64,000 nt of DNA from Candidatus Poribacteria bacterium. GTDB taxonomy: Bacteria > Poribacteria > WGA-4E > PCPOR2b. The stretch spans positions 164,222-228,221 of the forward strand of contig PYIZ01000034.1 of the NCBI GenBank assembly GCA_003635265.1, read 5' to 3'. The notes beneath the pieces are model-generated. The model saw only the letters and a program-made list of their open reading frames with translations, was not told the origin of the DNA and made no database searches. Made by a program: the position numbers and the translations under genes. Positions within the stretch are counted from its first letter, which is position 1. Each line of letters begins with the position of its first letter. Shown one piece after another: positions 10,097 through 18,819 of the stretch.

Positions 10097-11194
10097 CTAA
10101 ATCGGTGCCTGATAAAACGGCGTTCTGACCACCTTTGCGGGATGAAGTCTCCCACGAATTTCAATTTCAACTTTGGTGTTAATCTTGCTTATTTCAGTTG
10201 GCAGGTAAGCAAGACCGATATTACATTTCAGACTGGGTGCCGGGGCACCGCTCGTGACCTCCCCGACGCACCGATCTTTATGATAAACCGCGTGGTGCGC
10301 TCGTGCAATGCTGCGATCTAGCATCTGAAAACCCATCAAGCGGCGTTTAATTCCCTCATCATTTTGCCAAATCAGAGCTTCTCGACCAATAAAATCACCT
10401 TTGTCAAAAGCTACTGTCCACCGTAATCCCGCTTCCAATGGCGTCGTCGTCTCGTCAATATCGTTGCCGTACAGACATAACCGCGCCTCTAGTCGAAGGG
10501 TGTCCCTTGCGCCGAGTCCAACCGGCTTTCCACCGATGGCGTTGGTTGCCTCATAAACGGCAGCCCATAAATCTGCAGCGCGCCTAGCTTCGACATAAAG
10601 CTCAAACCCAATTTCTCCGGTGTAGCCTGTCCGTGAGATAACGGTTGGAATCCCAGCAACTTTTCCCTCCGTAAACCGGTAATAATTCACTGTTGATATG
10701 TCTACATCGGTAAGCGTTTGAAGGCACTGAGGGGCATTTCGCCCTTGTAGCGCAACGAGGGCAGTTTCGTCGCTCCGGTTTTCGATTTCTACCCCCGTTT
10801 CACTGTGAGTGTGTATCCACTCTAAATCCTTTTTGATATTCGACGCGTTAACGACGAGCATATACCGATCCGCTGCGAAACGGTAGACGAGCAGATCATC
10901 TACAATTCCGCCCGTTTCTGTGCACATCGGCGTATAGAGTACCTGTCCATCGACCAACTTGGCTGCATCGTTGGCAATCAACTTTTGGATCAGCGGCAGG
11001 GATTCGGGACCTCGGATTTCGAGTTCCCCCATGTGCGAAACATCAAACATCCCCACATTCGACCTGACAGCTAGGTGTTCGTCAATGATGCTGCTATACT
11101 GTACAGGCATCTCCCAGCCGCCAAATTCGATTAGCCTTCCACCAAGTTGTTTATGAACATCGTAAAGGGGCGTGCGATTGAGCTTTTCTGTCAC
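10097..11194 (-). CDS. gcvT: Aminomethyltransferase (glycine cleavage T protein)
   Basis: This 365-residue tetrahydrofolate-dependent enzyme releases ammonia and forms 5,10-methylene-THF from the GcvH-bound intermediate. The N-terminus LYDVHKQLGGRLIEFGGWEMP and GMFDVSHMGELEI are hallmark segments. GLGARDTLRLEARLCLYGND near 227-246 carries the folate-binding and catalytic region. The start codon is GTG. The preceding amidohydrolase ends 8 bases upstream, so gcvT is not the first gene of its transcript. No glycine riboswitch structure was seen upstream. Confidence 0.96.
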   Translation of the reverse strand: MTEKLNRTPLYDVHKQLGGRLIEFGGWEMPVQYSSIIDEHLAVRSNVGMFDVSHMGELEIRGPESLPLIQKLIANDAAKLVDGQVLYTPMCTETGGIVDDLLVYRFAADRYMLVVNASNIKKDLEWIHTHSETGVEIENRSDETALVALQGRNAPQCLQTLTDVDISTVNYYRFTEGKVAGIPTVISRTGYTGEIGFELYVEARRAADLWAAVYEATNAIGGKPVGLGARDTLRLEARLCLYGNDIDETTTPLEAGLRWTVAFDKGDFIGREALIWQNDEGIKRRLMGFQMLDRSIARAHHAVYHKDRCVGEVTSGAPAPSLKCNIGLAYLPTEISKINTKVEIEIRGRLHPAKVVRTPFYQAPI

Positions 11195-11202
11195 TTCTAA
11201 TT

Positions 11203-11958
11203 TTACACCAACCCATAAATCCGAGCCAAATTATCTCCAAAAATCAGCGCTTCTGCATCGTCTCCCAATTCAAGGCGACGGAGGGCGTTGATGACTTGGA
11301 TTGGACGATATTCGGGGGTATTGGATCCGAAAACAATCTGTTCAGGTCCTAACTCATCCACTGCTTTCTTAACCTCAGTGGGAACGACTTGGTCCGGATC
11401 GGTTCCCCAACGGCGATGGAAGCGGAGGATTGTTGTACCTAAAGAGATGTTCGGATTCGCTTTTGCGGCTTCGATCCCAGCATCAAGGTCATCGGGAAAT
11501 CCCATGTGATCCATGATGACGGGGGTTTCAGGAATCCAGCTCGCCACGTTGCCTATGCGTGTGGGGTGGCAATTTGCGGGTCCTGAATGAATCGAAACGA
11601 TTAGCCCATTATCTCGCGCTGCCTCGGCGACCGGCTTGACCATCTCATCATCAACATCATATCCGTGAACCGCCGGCATCAGCTTAATGCCTTTCATACC
11701 CCATTCGGTTGCGGCTTTCCGGACCTGTCCAACAGGATCATCTTCGTTGGGGTGAATGAGCGCGCAACCGAGGGCACGCGGGTTGTCCTTTATCGCTTCA
11801 CCAAGTTCCTGATTGTCCGGTTCAGGTTGGGTGTTGGGCATGATGACAGCAACATCCATGTCCGCTTCATCCTCAAGGACTAACAGTTTGTCTAAATCCA
11901 ATTTCCCGTTCTCATCGCGGAACGAGTCGTTCAAATAGGCTTCAAAATCTCCTCGCAT
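11203..11958 (-). CDS. Amidohydrolase-family protein lacking the N-terminal HxH motif
   Basis: The start at 11958 follows an AAGGAGATTAACC site; a longer reading from 12018 runs through repeat-like sequence and has no such site. The 251-residue protein follows the Amidohydro_2 (COG2159) TIM-barrel pattern: MKGIKLMPAVHGYD, IVSIHSGP, PVIMDHMGFP and QIVFGSNTPEY, ending ALIFGDNLARIYGL. Family members normally begin with a strand carrying DxHxH, which binds the first metal. Here that strand is absent, and the late Asp of FGxDxP is replaced by Asn. It may be catalytically altered or inactive. It is first in the gcv gene block. Confidence 0.75.
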   Translation of the reverse strand: MRGDFEAYLNDSFRDENGKLDLDKLLVLEDEADMDVAVIMPNTQPEPDNQELGEAIKDNPRALGCALIHPNEDDPVGQVRKAATEWGMKGIKLMPAVHGYDVDDEMVKPVAEAARDNGLIVSIHSGPANCHPTRIGNVASWIPETPVIMDHMGFPDDLDAGIEAAKANPNISLGTTILRFHRRWGTDPDQVVPTEVKKAVDELGPEQIVFGSNTPEYRPIQVINALRRLELGDDAEALIFGDNLARIYGLV

Positions 11959-12112
11959 GGTTAATCTCCTTTTCAGTGTGTAAAACGTGAAAGGTGGCCA
12001 TTTGTTTGCCACTAACAAATTAATTTAACGTAATTGTTTATTAGGCAATTCTTAATTACTATGTCTCACCACTTATCGCCCTTGTAGCCACATCTGCCTG
12101 TTTACTACAACC

Positions 12113-13219
12113 TCACTGTTCTCTAGCAACAACCCCATCGGCTTGGGTTGAGTCAACTGGCTTTGCGTTCGCCTCCAAGTGCTGGCGATAAATGTCATAG
12201 TCGGTTTTCGCCGCAGACTCAGTTTCATAGTGTAAAACAAATACTATCACTGTGTCGATCCAATCGGTAGAGGATTTTTTGTGTAGATATGCAGCAGAGC
12301 ACCCGGTTACGTTTGGGCTGGATTCTAGCAAATGTTCGGGCAGGAAACGGTGGATTTTCTTCATGGTAGCGCCGGAGGGGAAGTATTTCTCGCTGTGAGG
12401 CACCCTATTCTCTGAAGGAAGCAGGGTCAGAATATGTGGTGTTGTCAATGGATCCTTGATGTGGTCAGCGGTAGCTTTAGCAAGTTCAACCATACCCTGT
12501 TTAATCTGACTTGCAAATTCGTATCCCTCAATTTGTACGAAGTATCTGCCTTTCCAGAAGTTAAGGTCTCGTCCAGAAACGATCGCTCTACTGCCGACCC
12601 ATTCAAATTCATCCTGTGGATAGCGATTGCGACTATAGACACCGAACGCGTTCTCTGGGGTTCCCATGTCGAAAACCTCTAAAAGAATCAGCGGTTGAGA
12701 TCCGAGTCGGGGGGTTTGATATTCGACAGAGGCTCCTTCGAGAAAGCCGTAGCTGTGATATAAATGGGGGTTTCCACCAATCACATTTTTGTATAAATCT
12801 TTCCCAACATCAACACTCGGTTTGCCAACTCTGACCCAGTGAGATGCCTCTCCATCTGTAGGTAATAAATCCAGCGGTTTTTCGGTTGTGATTAAGGAGA
12901 GTGAATCAATTTGAAGAAACCCTTCTGTCAACGTCTGGTCAATATGACGGGAGAGGTTTTTCGCTGCCTTAGCGGTTCGAGCTTTCGAGACGCCGTAGAC
13001 ATACTGACCATTCTGGCTCACAGCTGTATAATTGCCTTGCTCAGTCTGACACGAAAGAAACAGCAGTATACAAGACACGCAAACAATCCAAAGATACTGC
13101 CGCCGTCGATGAGAAATCTGAAAACGTGGAGTGTCAAACGTGAAACGCGATATGTGATAAGTCACAATCCTATGGTCTCGCAAGTGCTGTTCCGGGGGTT
13201 CTTGGCGTAGTCGGAACAT
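12113..13219 (-). CDS. DUF6599-like lipoprotein, secreted
   Basis: A hydrophobic stretch (YLWIVCVSCILLFLSC) ends in a lipobox-like Cys near residue 57. The mature part has the segments YGFLEGASVEYQ, LLEVFDMGTPENAFGVYSRNR and FWKGRYFVQIEG, which I associate with the DUF6599 family of unknown function. The first roughly 30 residues (including HISRFTFDT) come from a repeat-like intergenic motif, so the true start is probably downstream; a GTG near residue 19 is one candidate. It lies 12 bases after the LptE-like gene, so envelope export of both is likely coordinated. Confidence 0.65.
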   Translation of the reverse strand: MFRLRQEPPEQHLRDHRIVTYHISRFTFDTPRFQISHRRRQYLWIVCVSCILLFLSCQTEQGNYTAVSQNGQYVYGVSKARTAKAAKNLSRHIDQTLTEGFLQIDSLSLITTEKPLDLLPTDGEASHWVRVGKPSVDVGKDLYKNVIGGNPHLYHSYGFLEGASVEYQTPRLGSQPLILLEVFDMGTPENAFGVYSRNRYPQDEFEWVGSRAIVSGRDLNFWKGRYFVQIEGYEFASQIKQGMVELAKATADHIKDPLTTPHILTLLPSENRVPHSEKYFPSGATMKKIHRFLPEHLLESSPNVTGCSAAYLHKKSSTDWIDTVIVFVLHYETESAAKTDYDIYRQHLEANAKPVDSTQADGVVAREQ

Positions 13220-13231
13220 GCATCTATCTGC

Positions 13232-13801
13232 CTACCATTGTTCGGCAAGCGTACTATATAAATCATCAACTAATTCTTCAACGAGTCGTTTTTGGGCTTC
13301 TTCCCGCGTTTCCGGCGGCTCACCTAGCCCTTGAACAACAAAGTATTCGTGAATTTGGACATAATTGTCTCTACGATCAATGATTTTGTTCTGTTTCTGA
13401 TCCCGAAATTCATACTCAATCTCTAAACTCATGCGAAATTGCTCAGGCCTATTATTCGCATCATAACGAGAGGGTTCGAGATGGTAATCCAAAATAATTA
13501 TATCAAGTCGTGCATCACTTCCATCGCGCCATTTTTGGTTAAAACGGTTAATAAGCGCGTTCCGAACGGCTTCATCTTGTGCGTTGCCAGCGGAATCAAA
13601 CGTGAAATCGGGATCCTGAATCTCAATCTGTGAGATTGTAATTGTTTTTATATGACTGAGATAATCTGACGTTGACACATAACCGCACCCTGAAACGACA
13701 AAGATCAGTATTAAGCCGCCTATCGAAATCGCATTACGTAGTGTAGCAGCGAATCTCACAAAATTTCGCACGTTGGATGAGAAAAGCAAAGGAAGTTTCA
13801 T
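13232..13801 (-). CDS. lptE: LptE-like outer-membrane lipoprotein
   Basis: This 189-residue protein has a hydrophobic signal ending in the lipobox VSGC near residue 39, followed directly by GYVSTSDYLSHIKTITISQIE. This is the N-terminal pattern of LptE proteins (CGY...hIkti.I), which form the plug of the LptD LPS translocon. Later parts have the alternating strand/helix pattern (AVRNALINRFNQKW, ARLDIIILDYHLEP) of the family. The C-terminal helix EEAQKRLVEELVDDLYSTLAEQW also fits. No lptD is in the window. Confidence 0.7.
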   Translation of the reverse strand: MKLPLLFSSNVRNFVRFAATLRNAISIGGLILIFVVSGCGYVSTSDYLSHIKTITISQIEIQDPDFTFDSAGNAQDEAVRNALINRFNQKWRDGSDARLDIIILDYHLEPSRYDANNRPEQFRMSLEIEYEFRDQKQNKIIDRRDNYVQIHEYFVVQGLGEPPETREEAQKRLVEELVDDLYSTLAEQW

Positions 13802-13860
13802 TCCAAACCTCCGGAGTGAATACTTGTCGTATCTATTGGACTGGATGGGGAAGGGGTGGA

Positions 13861-14202
13861 CTATTCTAAACCGAATCCCAGTATTACGGATTTAACAATC
13901 CACTTTGCTTGGTGGATTAGCCAGTCTCGACGGGTAACAGCAAGAACAAAAACGACTCCCAGAAGAACGAAAATAAATGTCAACAGGTAGGTCAACCACT
14001 TCTGATCAAGCAGATCTCTTTCTCTGTTAATTATCCTTCTTCTTCTCTGGGTGGGATCCTTGGTTTGCACTTGAGACACCCTCAAAAGTGTGCTGCGACA
14101 AATATCGCAGGATCTGCCCGGTGACTCTCGCCCTTTAATGAAACGCGAAACCTCAAACGTTACAAGTAACTCGTGAGATGTGAACGATCTCTCACATCTC
14201 AC
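13861..14202 (-). CDS. Small putative membrane protein of unknown function
   Basis: The reading frame of up to 113 residues has one convincing transmembrane segment (WLTYLLTFIFVLLGVVFVLAV) and a single CDIC pair before an Arg-rich stretch (RRRRIINRER). The N-terminal third overlaps an inverted repeat and repeat-like sequence at 14.14-14.20 kb and is probably not translated, so the true start is unclear. It lies between pnp and the LptE-like gene on the same strand. I do not recognise a family. It may be a short real gene or a degraded one. Confidence 0.35.
   Translation of the reverse strand: MRCERSFTSHELLVTFEVSRFIKGRESPGRSCDICRSTLLRVSQVQTKDPTQRRRRIINRERDLLDQKWLTYLLTFIFVLLGVVFVLAVTRRDWLIHQAKWIVKSVILGFGLE
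14158..14202. repeat. Inverted repeat downstream of pnp
   Basis: Two arms, CGTGAGATGTGA (14172-14183) and TCTCACATCTCACG (14190-14203), surround a 6-base centre and could form a long hairpin on either strand. There is no T-tract on the minus strand, so it is not a classical terminator for pnp. It may protect mRNA 3' ends or be part of a dispersed repeat: nearby sequence repeats the theme of AACGTGAAA and AACGCGAAA. Confidence 0.6.
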
Positions 14203-14267
14203 GCTATGGATGATATTTCGCCCAATGGGACGAACCGTCTCACCTATTCGGCAATCGTGGTACTGTA

Positions 14268-16520
14268 CTAGAATCTGCCTTTAGGAATTCTTGGTGGACG
14301 ACGATCTCGCGAATCACTGTTGCGATTGTGACGAGAGTTACGACCATCACGCGGCCCTCTGCTCGAACGGTTGTCTCGTGGGCGTGAATCGCCCCGATCT
14401 CGTGACTCGCCTCGCTCAGATGCAGTGGCATCTTGACTTACCGGGTTACTGGCAAGCGTCAGGTCAACCCGTCCCTGGTCATCAATTTCAATAACACGCA
14501 CAGCCACTTCATCGCCGATGTTCATCACATCTTCAACCTGTCGGACGTACCCATCTCCCATTTGAGAGATATGAAGCAATCCATCTTGACCCGGTATAAT
14601 CTCAATAAAAGCACCAAATCCTGTTATACGGGTAACTTTTCCGGCGTATTCTTTACCAACCTCAGGAATTGCAGTGATAGAGAGAATCATCTCTTCGGCT
14701 TTGTTAGCTGCTTCAGCATTGAATGATGAAAGCTCGACCCGCCCATCGTCCTCAATGTCGATTGTCACACCGGTTTCTTCTTGAATAGCCTGAACAGTTT
14801 TGCCGCGTGGCCCAATCAAGTCTTTAATCTTAGATGGCGAAATGTTGATTTCATAGATACGCGGTGCGTGCGGCGAAATCTCATCGCGTGGTTTATCAAT
14901 AACTTCATTCATCTTATCGAGAACAACCATGCGTGCATCTTTTGCCTGATGAATAGCTCTTCGCATCAAATCCGGTGTCACACCATCAATTTTGATGTCC
15001 ATCTGGATAGCGGTGATGCCATCCGGAGTGCCGGCGACCTTAAAGTCCATGTCACCGAGGAAGTCCTCCGTACCAAGCATATCTGTCAGGATAACCTCGC
15101 GATCACCTTCCTTAATCAATCCAACACCAACTCCTGCCACCGGTTTTTTAATGGGCACCCCCGCATCTAGTAATGAAAGGGTTACACCGCACACGCTTGC
15201 CATAGAGGAAGACGCGTTCGATTCAAGGATCTCGGATACCGCACGAATTGTGTATCGGAACTCTTCTCGACCGGGAATAACCGGTTGAATCGCTCTCTCA
15301 GCGAGAGCACCGTGACCGATTTCCCTGCGTCCGGGTCCCATAATTCTCTTGACCTCGCCGGTGCTGTATGGCGGGAAATTGTAGTGCAGGAAAAAGTATT
15401 TTCTAACTTCGCCAGTTAGGGTTCGGTTTACATCTTCATCACCTTTGGTTCCTAGTGTTGTTACACAAAGAGCCTGGGTTTGTCCACGTGTAAAGAGTGA
15501 TGAACCGTGTACGCGAGGCAGGACGCCAACTTCACCTGAAATTTCTCGAATATCTGTGACTCCCCGTCCATCAACACGTTTTCCTTCATTCAAGATTGAT
15601 TGGCGCATCTCTTCTTTCTCGATGTCACCTAATATGGACATAGTATCCTTTGTGACCTCGGGTCCATCTTCTTCTACCTCAACATCCTCCAGAATTTCCG
15701 ACAGAATATCTGCTTGTACCTGTTCGAGATAGCCTTCGCGGTCCTGCTTTTGATCCATGCCAATGGATTCGCGAATTCGTTCTGTAGCAAGGTTTCGGAT
15801 GCGCGAGTTCAACCCTTCATCAATTTCTTTCATTTTGTACTCACGGGCAGGCTTTCCACAAAGTGCTACTAAACCTTCCTGAAGTTTAGTGATCTCTTTA
15901 ATTTCTTCGTGAGCTGCGACAATCGCATCAATCACTTCATCTTCAGGCACTTCGTGCGCACCACCTTCGACAGACATAACCGCATCGTTTGTTCCACTGA
16001 CGAAAAATTCTAATTCACACCGTTCTAATTCTTCATAGGTCGGATTGATGCAAAATTCCCCATCTAAACGTCCTATTGTAACAGCACCAACAGGACCGTT
16101 AAAGGGTATATCAGAGATACTGAGTGCTGCCGATGTTCCGATGAGAGCAGGCACATCAGCGGGGTGGATCTGATCAGATGCAAGCACCGTACACATGACT
16201 TGCACTTCGACTTGGAAATCCTTAGGGAAAAGGGGGCGAATGCAATGATCAATTAGACGTGCCGTCAAGAGTTCACTCCCACCCGGACGTGGTTCACGTC
16301 TACCATAAACGCCAGGGATGCGCCCTGCCGCATAAGATTTTTCTCGATAGTCTACGGTTAACGGGAAGAAGTCTAGATTTGAATCCCTCCTATCAGCGAC
16401 GACTGCCACCAAGACAACCGTTCCACCGTATTGTACCCAAACCGCACCATCTGCTTGTTTGGCAACTTTTCCTGTTTCGATTGAGAGGTTTTCACTCCCA
16501 AGCTGCATTTCAACTTTCAA
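14268..16520 (-). CDS. pnp: Polyribonucleotide nucleotidyltransferase (PNPase)
   Basis: This 750-residue 3'-5' exoribonuclease has the two RNase PH domains: VVLVAVVADRR and FFPLTVDYREKSYAAGRIPG in the first, and TRGQTQALCVTTLGT and HYNFPPYSTGEV in the second. A KH domain (ISPSKIKDLIGPRGKTVQAI, near 565-584) and an S1 domain (GKEYAGKVTRITGFGAFIEI) follow. The tail is Arg/Ser/Asp-rich (SRDRGDSRPRDNRSSRG). The start is TTG, 7 bases after GGAGG; the ATG four codons later is too far from it. The gene follows rpsO by 35 bases, the classical rpsO-pnp arrangement. Confidence 0.97.
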   Translation of the reverse strand: MKVEMQLGSENLSIETGKVAKQADGAVWVQYGGTVVLVAVVADRRDSNLDFFPLTVDYREKSYAAGRIPGVYGRREPRPGGSELLTARLIDHCIRPLFPKDFQVEVQVMCTVLASDQIHPADVPALIGTSAALSISDIPFNGPVGAVTIGRLDGEFCINPTYEELERCELEFFVSGTNDAVMSVEGGAHEVPEDEVIDAIVAAHEEIKEITKLQEGLVALCGKPAREYKMKEIDEGLNSRIRNLATERIRESIGMDQKQDREGYLEQVQADILSEILEDVEVEEDGPEVTKDTMSILGDIEKEEMRQSILNEGKRVDGRGVTDIREISGEVGVLPRVHGSSLFTRGQTQALCVTTLGTKGDEDVNRTLTGEVRKYFFLHYNFPPYSTGEVKRIMGPGRREIGHGALAERAIQPVIPGREEFRYTIRAVSEILESNASSSMASVCGVTLSLLDAGVPIKKPVAGVGVGLIKEGDREVILTDMLGTEDFLGDMDFKVAGTPDGITAIQMDIKIDGVTPDLMRRAIHQAKDARMVVLDKMNEVIDKPRDEISPHAPRIYEINISPSKIKDLIGPRGKTVQAIQEETGVTIDIEDDGRVELSSFNAEAANKAEEMILSITAIPEVGKEYAGKVTRITGFGAFIEIIPGQDGLLHISQMGDGYVRQVEDVMNIGDEVAVRVIEIDDQGRVDLTLASNPVSQDATASERGESRDRGDSRPRDNRSSRGPRDGRNSRHNRNSDSRDRRPPRIPKGRF

Positions 16521-16555
16521 TATCTTTCCTCCTCACAATGTTCTACGGTGGTTTA

Positions 16556-16846
16556 CTAGTTTCTCCTGCCTGAAATTGTGTCGCGAATTCCAAGTTGAGT
16601 AATCAGATTACGATACCGTTGAACATCTTGTCTGTGTAGATAACGTAACAGACGACGTTGTTTGCTTACGAGCCTAAACAGCCCCTGTCTCGAATGATGG
16701 TCTTTTCTATGTGTCCGAAAATGTTCCGTCAACTCCCGGATGCGAGTCTGGATAATTGCCACCTGAACTTCTGGTGACCCGGTATCGCTATCATGGGTCT
16801 TATATGCGTTGACCAATTCTTTTTTTTCCGCTGCTGCAAGTGCCAT
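16556..16846 (-). CDS. rpsO: 30S ribosomal protein S15
   Basis: This 96-residue protein is slightly longer than the usual 89. It shows DTGSPEVQVAIIQTRIREL and DHHSRQGLFRLVSKQRRLLRYL, the diagnostic S15 segments that bind 16S rRNA helices 20-22. A strong AAGGAGGTG site lies 4-5 bases before the ATG. The C-terminus is extended by a few residues (ISGRRN). It lies between ribF and pnp. Confidence 0.97.
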   Translation of the reverse strand: MALAAAEKKELVNAYKTHDSDTGSPEVQVAIIQTRIRELTEHFRTHRKDHHSRQGLFRLVSKQRRLLRYLHRQDVQRYRNLITQLGIRDTISGRRN

Positions 16847-16915
16847 ATATTCACCTCCTTTTTCATCTTTTCTTTTCGTACGCTATGCGTTTTTGAGATA
16901 TACATATAGGTAAAT

Positions 16916-16945
16916 ATACCATATACCGGAGCGTTTTGTAAATCA
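16916..16945 (-). promoter_or_regulatory. Possible rpsO-pnp promoter
   Basis: On the minus strand, TTTACA and TATATT lie 18 bases apart in the 124-base gap between ribF and rpsO. This would allow rpsO-pnp transcription independent of the long nusA operon, as known in other bacteria. The spacer is one base longer than ideal and the match is moderate. Confidence 0.35.
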
Positions 16946-16970
16946 AATTTTCTTTCGACCTAAGCGAGAT

Positions 16971-17921
16971 TTAACAGCAATGGGCATTTCTGTGCTTCAT
17001 TCGCCTCAAAATAGCTTTAGCCATAGTAACATCTTGCCTAATCTGATTAACTAACATCTCTGGGGTTGGAAATTTCCGTTCAGCCCGAATCTTTTTGATG
17101 AATGAGATTTCTATTTCTTCTCCGTATATCATCTTCTCAAAATCAAATAGGTGGGTTTCAATTTGGAATTTTTCGCCATCAAATGTAGGTCTGGTCCCCA
17201 TATTGAGAACTCCAGCGAACATACAGTCCCCCAACTTCACCTGTACGGCGTAAACTCCACTTGGCGGCAACATCTGATTGCCAGCATCAATGTTAGCAGT
17301 AGGAAACCCAATCTGCCGCCCACGTCCCTCACCCTCTAGAACCTCACCCATAATTGAGTATTGGCGTCCGAGAAGGTCAGATACGAGGTCAAGGTTACCA
17401 CCTGCAATCGCTTCACGGACTCGTGTACTATGAACGGGTTTATCGTGAAGTTGTACAGGACCAACAATCATCACATCAAATTGATACTGATCCCCAAGTT
17501 GCTTCAATGCTTCAGCGTTGCCAGACCGTCCTTTGCCAAACTGCCAATCATAGCCAACAATAACCTGTCTGGCATGTAATCGCTGCAGTAGAATCTGTTG
17601 GACAAAGGCATCAGGAGACATCTGCTGTAAATACGCATCAAAGCGTGCAAAAACCACAGCATCAACACCTAGCTGTTCTAATATTTCAATTTTCTTCGGA
17701 AGGGTTGTCAGGGCTGGAGGACATCTTTCAGGAGCAAGGAAAGCCAAAGGCGGCGGGTCAAAGGTCAGCACAAAACTCGCTAGGTTAAATTTTTTCGCTT
17801 GGGTCAAAACCTGTTGGATAACCGCTTGATGTCCAATATGTAGACCATCAAACACACCAACAGTAACAATAGACTCCTGAAACGACTCAGCCGGGGCTTC
17901 TAGATCATAGTAAATCTGCAA
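16971..17921 (-). CDS. ribF: Bifunctional riboflavin kinase / FAD synthetase
   Basis: This 316-residue enzyme has an N-terminal nucleotidyltransferase domain: VTVGVFDGLHIGHQAVI near 21-37 is the HxGH-type motif, and VGYDWQFGKGRSGN near 137-150. The C-terminal flavokinase domain has GEGRGRQIGFPTANID near 198-213 and the beta-barrel segment GVYAVQV. It converts riboflavin to FMN and then FAD. It follows truB by 39 bases, a conserved placement in nusA/infB operons. Confidence 0.96.
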   Translation of the reverse strand: MQIYYDLEAPAESFQESIVTVGVFDGLHIGHQAVIQQVLTQAKKFNLASFVLTFDPPPLAFLAPERCPPALTTLPKKIEILEQLGVDAVVFARFDAYLQQMSPDAFVQQILLQRLHARQVIVGYDWQFGKGRSGNAEALKQLGDQYQFDVMIVGPVQLHDKPVHSTRVREAIAGGNLDLVSDLLGRQYSIMGEVLEGEGRGRQIGFPTANIDAGNQMLPPSGVYAVQVKLGDCMFAGVLNMGTRPTFDGEKFQIETHLFDFEKMIYGEEIEISFIKKIRAERKFPTPEMLVNQIRQDVTMAKAILRRMKHRNAHCC

Positions 17922-17960
17922 GATTCAATCTCCAAAGACCGACGATCAAAAATCATCAAG

Positions 17961-18677
17961 TCAATGCAACTGCCGATGCAGCATATCGTCCACCGCATCA
18001 ATTGGGGTCACAGCCTCACGAGCAAATTCGGGGGTGCGTTTAAGACTATCCAGTGTGTGTGCCCCCTCAATTTTGAATACGCCCGAGCGTGTGCGGGTCA
18101 GTTCTGAAAGGTGAGCACCACAGCCCAACGCCGTTCCAATATCTGCAGCAAGGACTCGAATATAGGTTCCTTTAGAACAAACAACTCGGAAACGGACTTC
18201 CGGAATATTACAGAGTAGCAACTCGATAGACTCAATGAAGATCCGTCTCGACCGACGCTCGACCTCAATCCCTCGCCGTGCCAATTTGTATAGGGGTTTC
18301 CCTTTGTGCTTCACCGCGGAAAACATTGGCGGCATCTGCTCGATTTCCCCAACAAACTGCTGACAGGCGGATCGAATTTGATCAGCTGTTATCTGACTCG
18401 TATCCGCAGTCTTGATAATTTGTCCGTTGGCGTCAAGGGTATCCGTTGTGACACCCAATATCAGCGTACCTTCATATTCTTTCGTGCCAGCCTGTAACGC
18501 TTCAAATAGTTTTGTTCCATCTCCCAGACAGATGAGTAAAACGCCGGTAGCATCTGGATCGAGCGTACCGCCATGTCCCGCCTTTTTTACATCCAGTATG
18601 CGTTTCACGCGATCAACCGCTTGCCTTGAGGTAAGCTTTGGGGGTTTATTCAGATTAAGAACACCGTGAATGCCCAT
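17961..18677 (-). CDS. truB: tRNA pseudouridine(55) synthase
   Basis: This 238-residue protein has the catalytic motif HGGTLDPDATGVLLICLG near 35-52, with the active Asp in the first half, preceded by GVLNLNKPPKLTSRQAV. Later RVVCSKGTYIRVLAADIG near 162-179 is also diagnostic. It modifies U55 in the T-loop of tRNAs. It lacks the long C-terminal PUA domain of E. coli TruB, as many shorter bacterial versions do. Confidence 0.96.
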   Translation of the reverse strand: MGIHGVLNLNKPPKLTSRQAVDRVKRILDVKKAGHGGTLDPDATGVLLICLGDGTKLFEALQAGTKEYEGTLILGVTTDTLDANGQIIKTADTSQITADQIRSACQQFVGEIEQMPPMFSAVKHKGKPLYKLARRGIEVERRSRRIFIESIELLLCNIPEVRFRVVCSKGTYIRVLAADIGTALGCGAHLSELTRTRSGVFKIEGAHTLDSLKRTPEFAREAVTPIDAVDDMLHRQLH

Positions 18678-18819
18678 TGTCTATCAAGGCGGTTTCACCA
18701 AAGCAGTCCCATTAACCCAAACACCATTTTGTATGCATAATCAAACCCATAGCTGGCAGTGAAACCTAACCCAATCTCCTAACAAAATTTCATGTATCAG
18801 CGGTTGCTGTAATTCAGAT

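Noticed and set aside
10081..11260. Glycine riboswitch before gcvT
   Set aside because: The gcvT start is only 8 bases after the amidohydrolase stop, leaving no room for a riboswitch.
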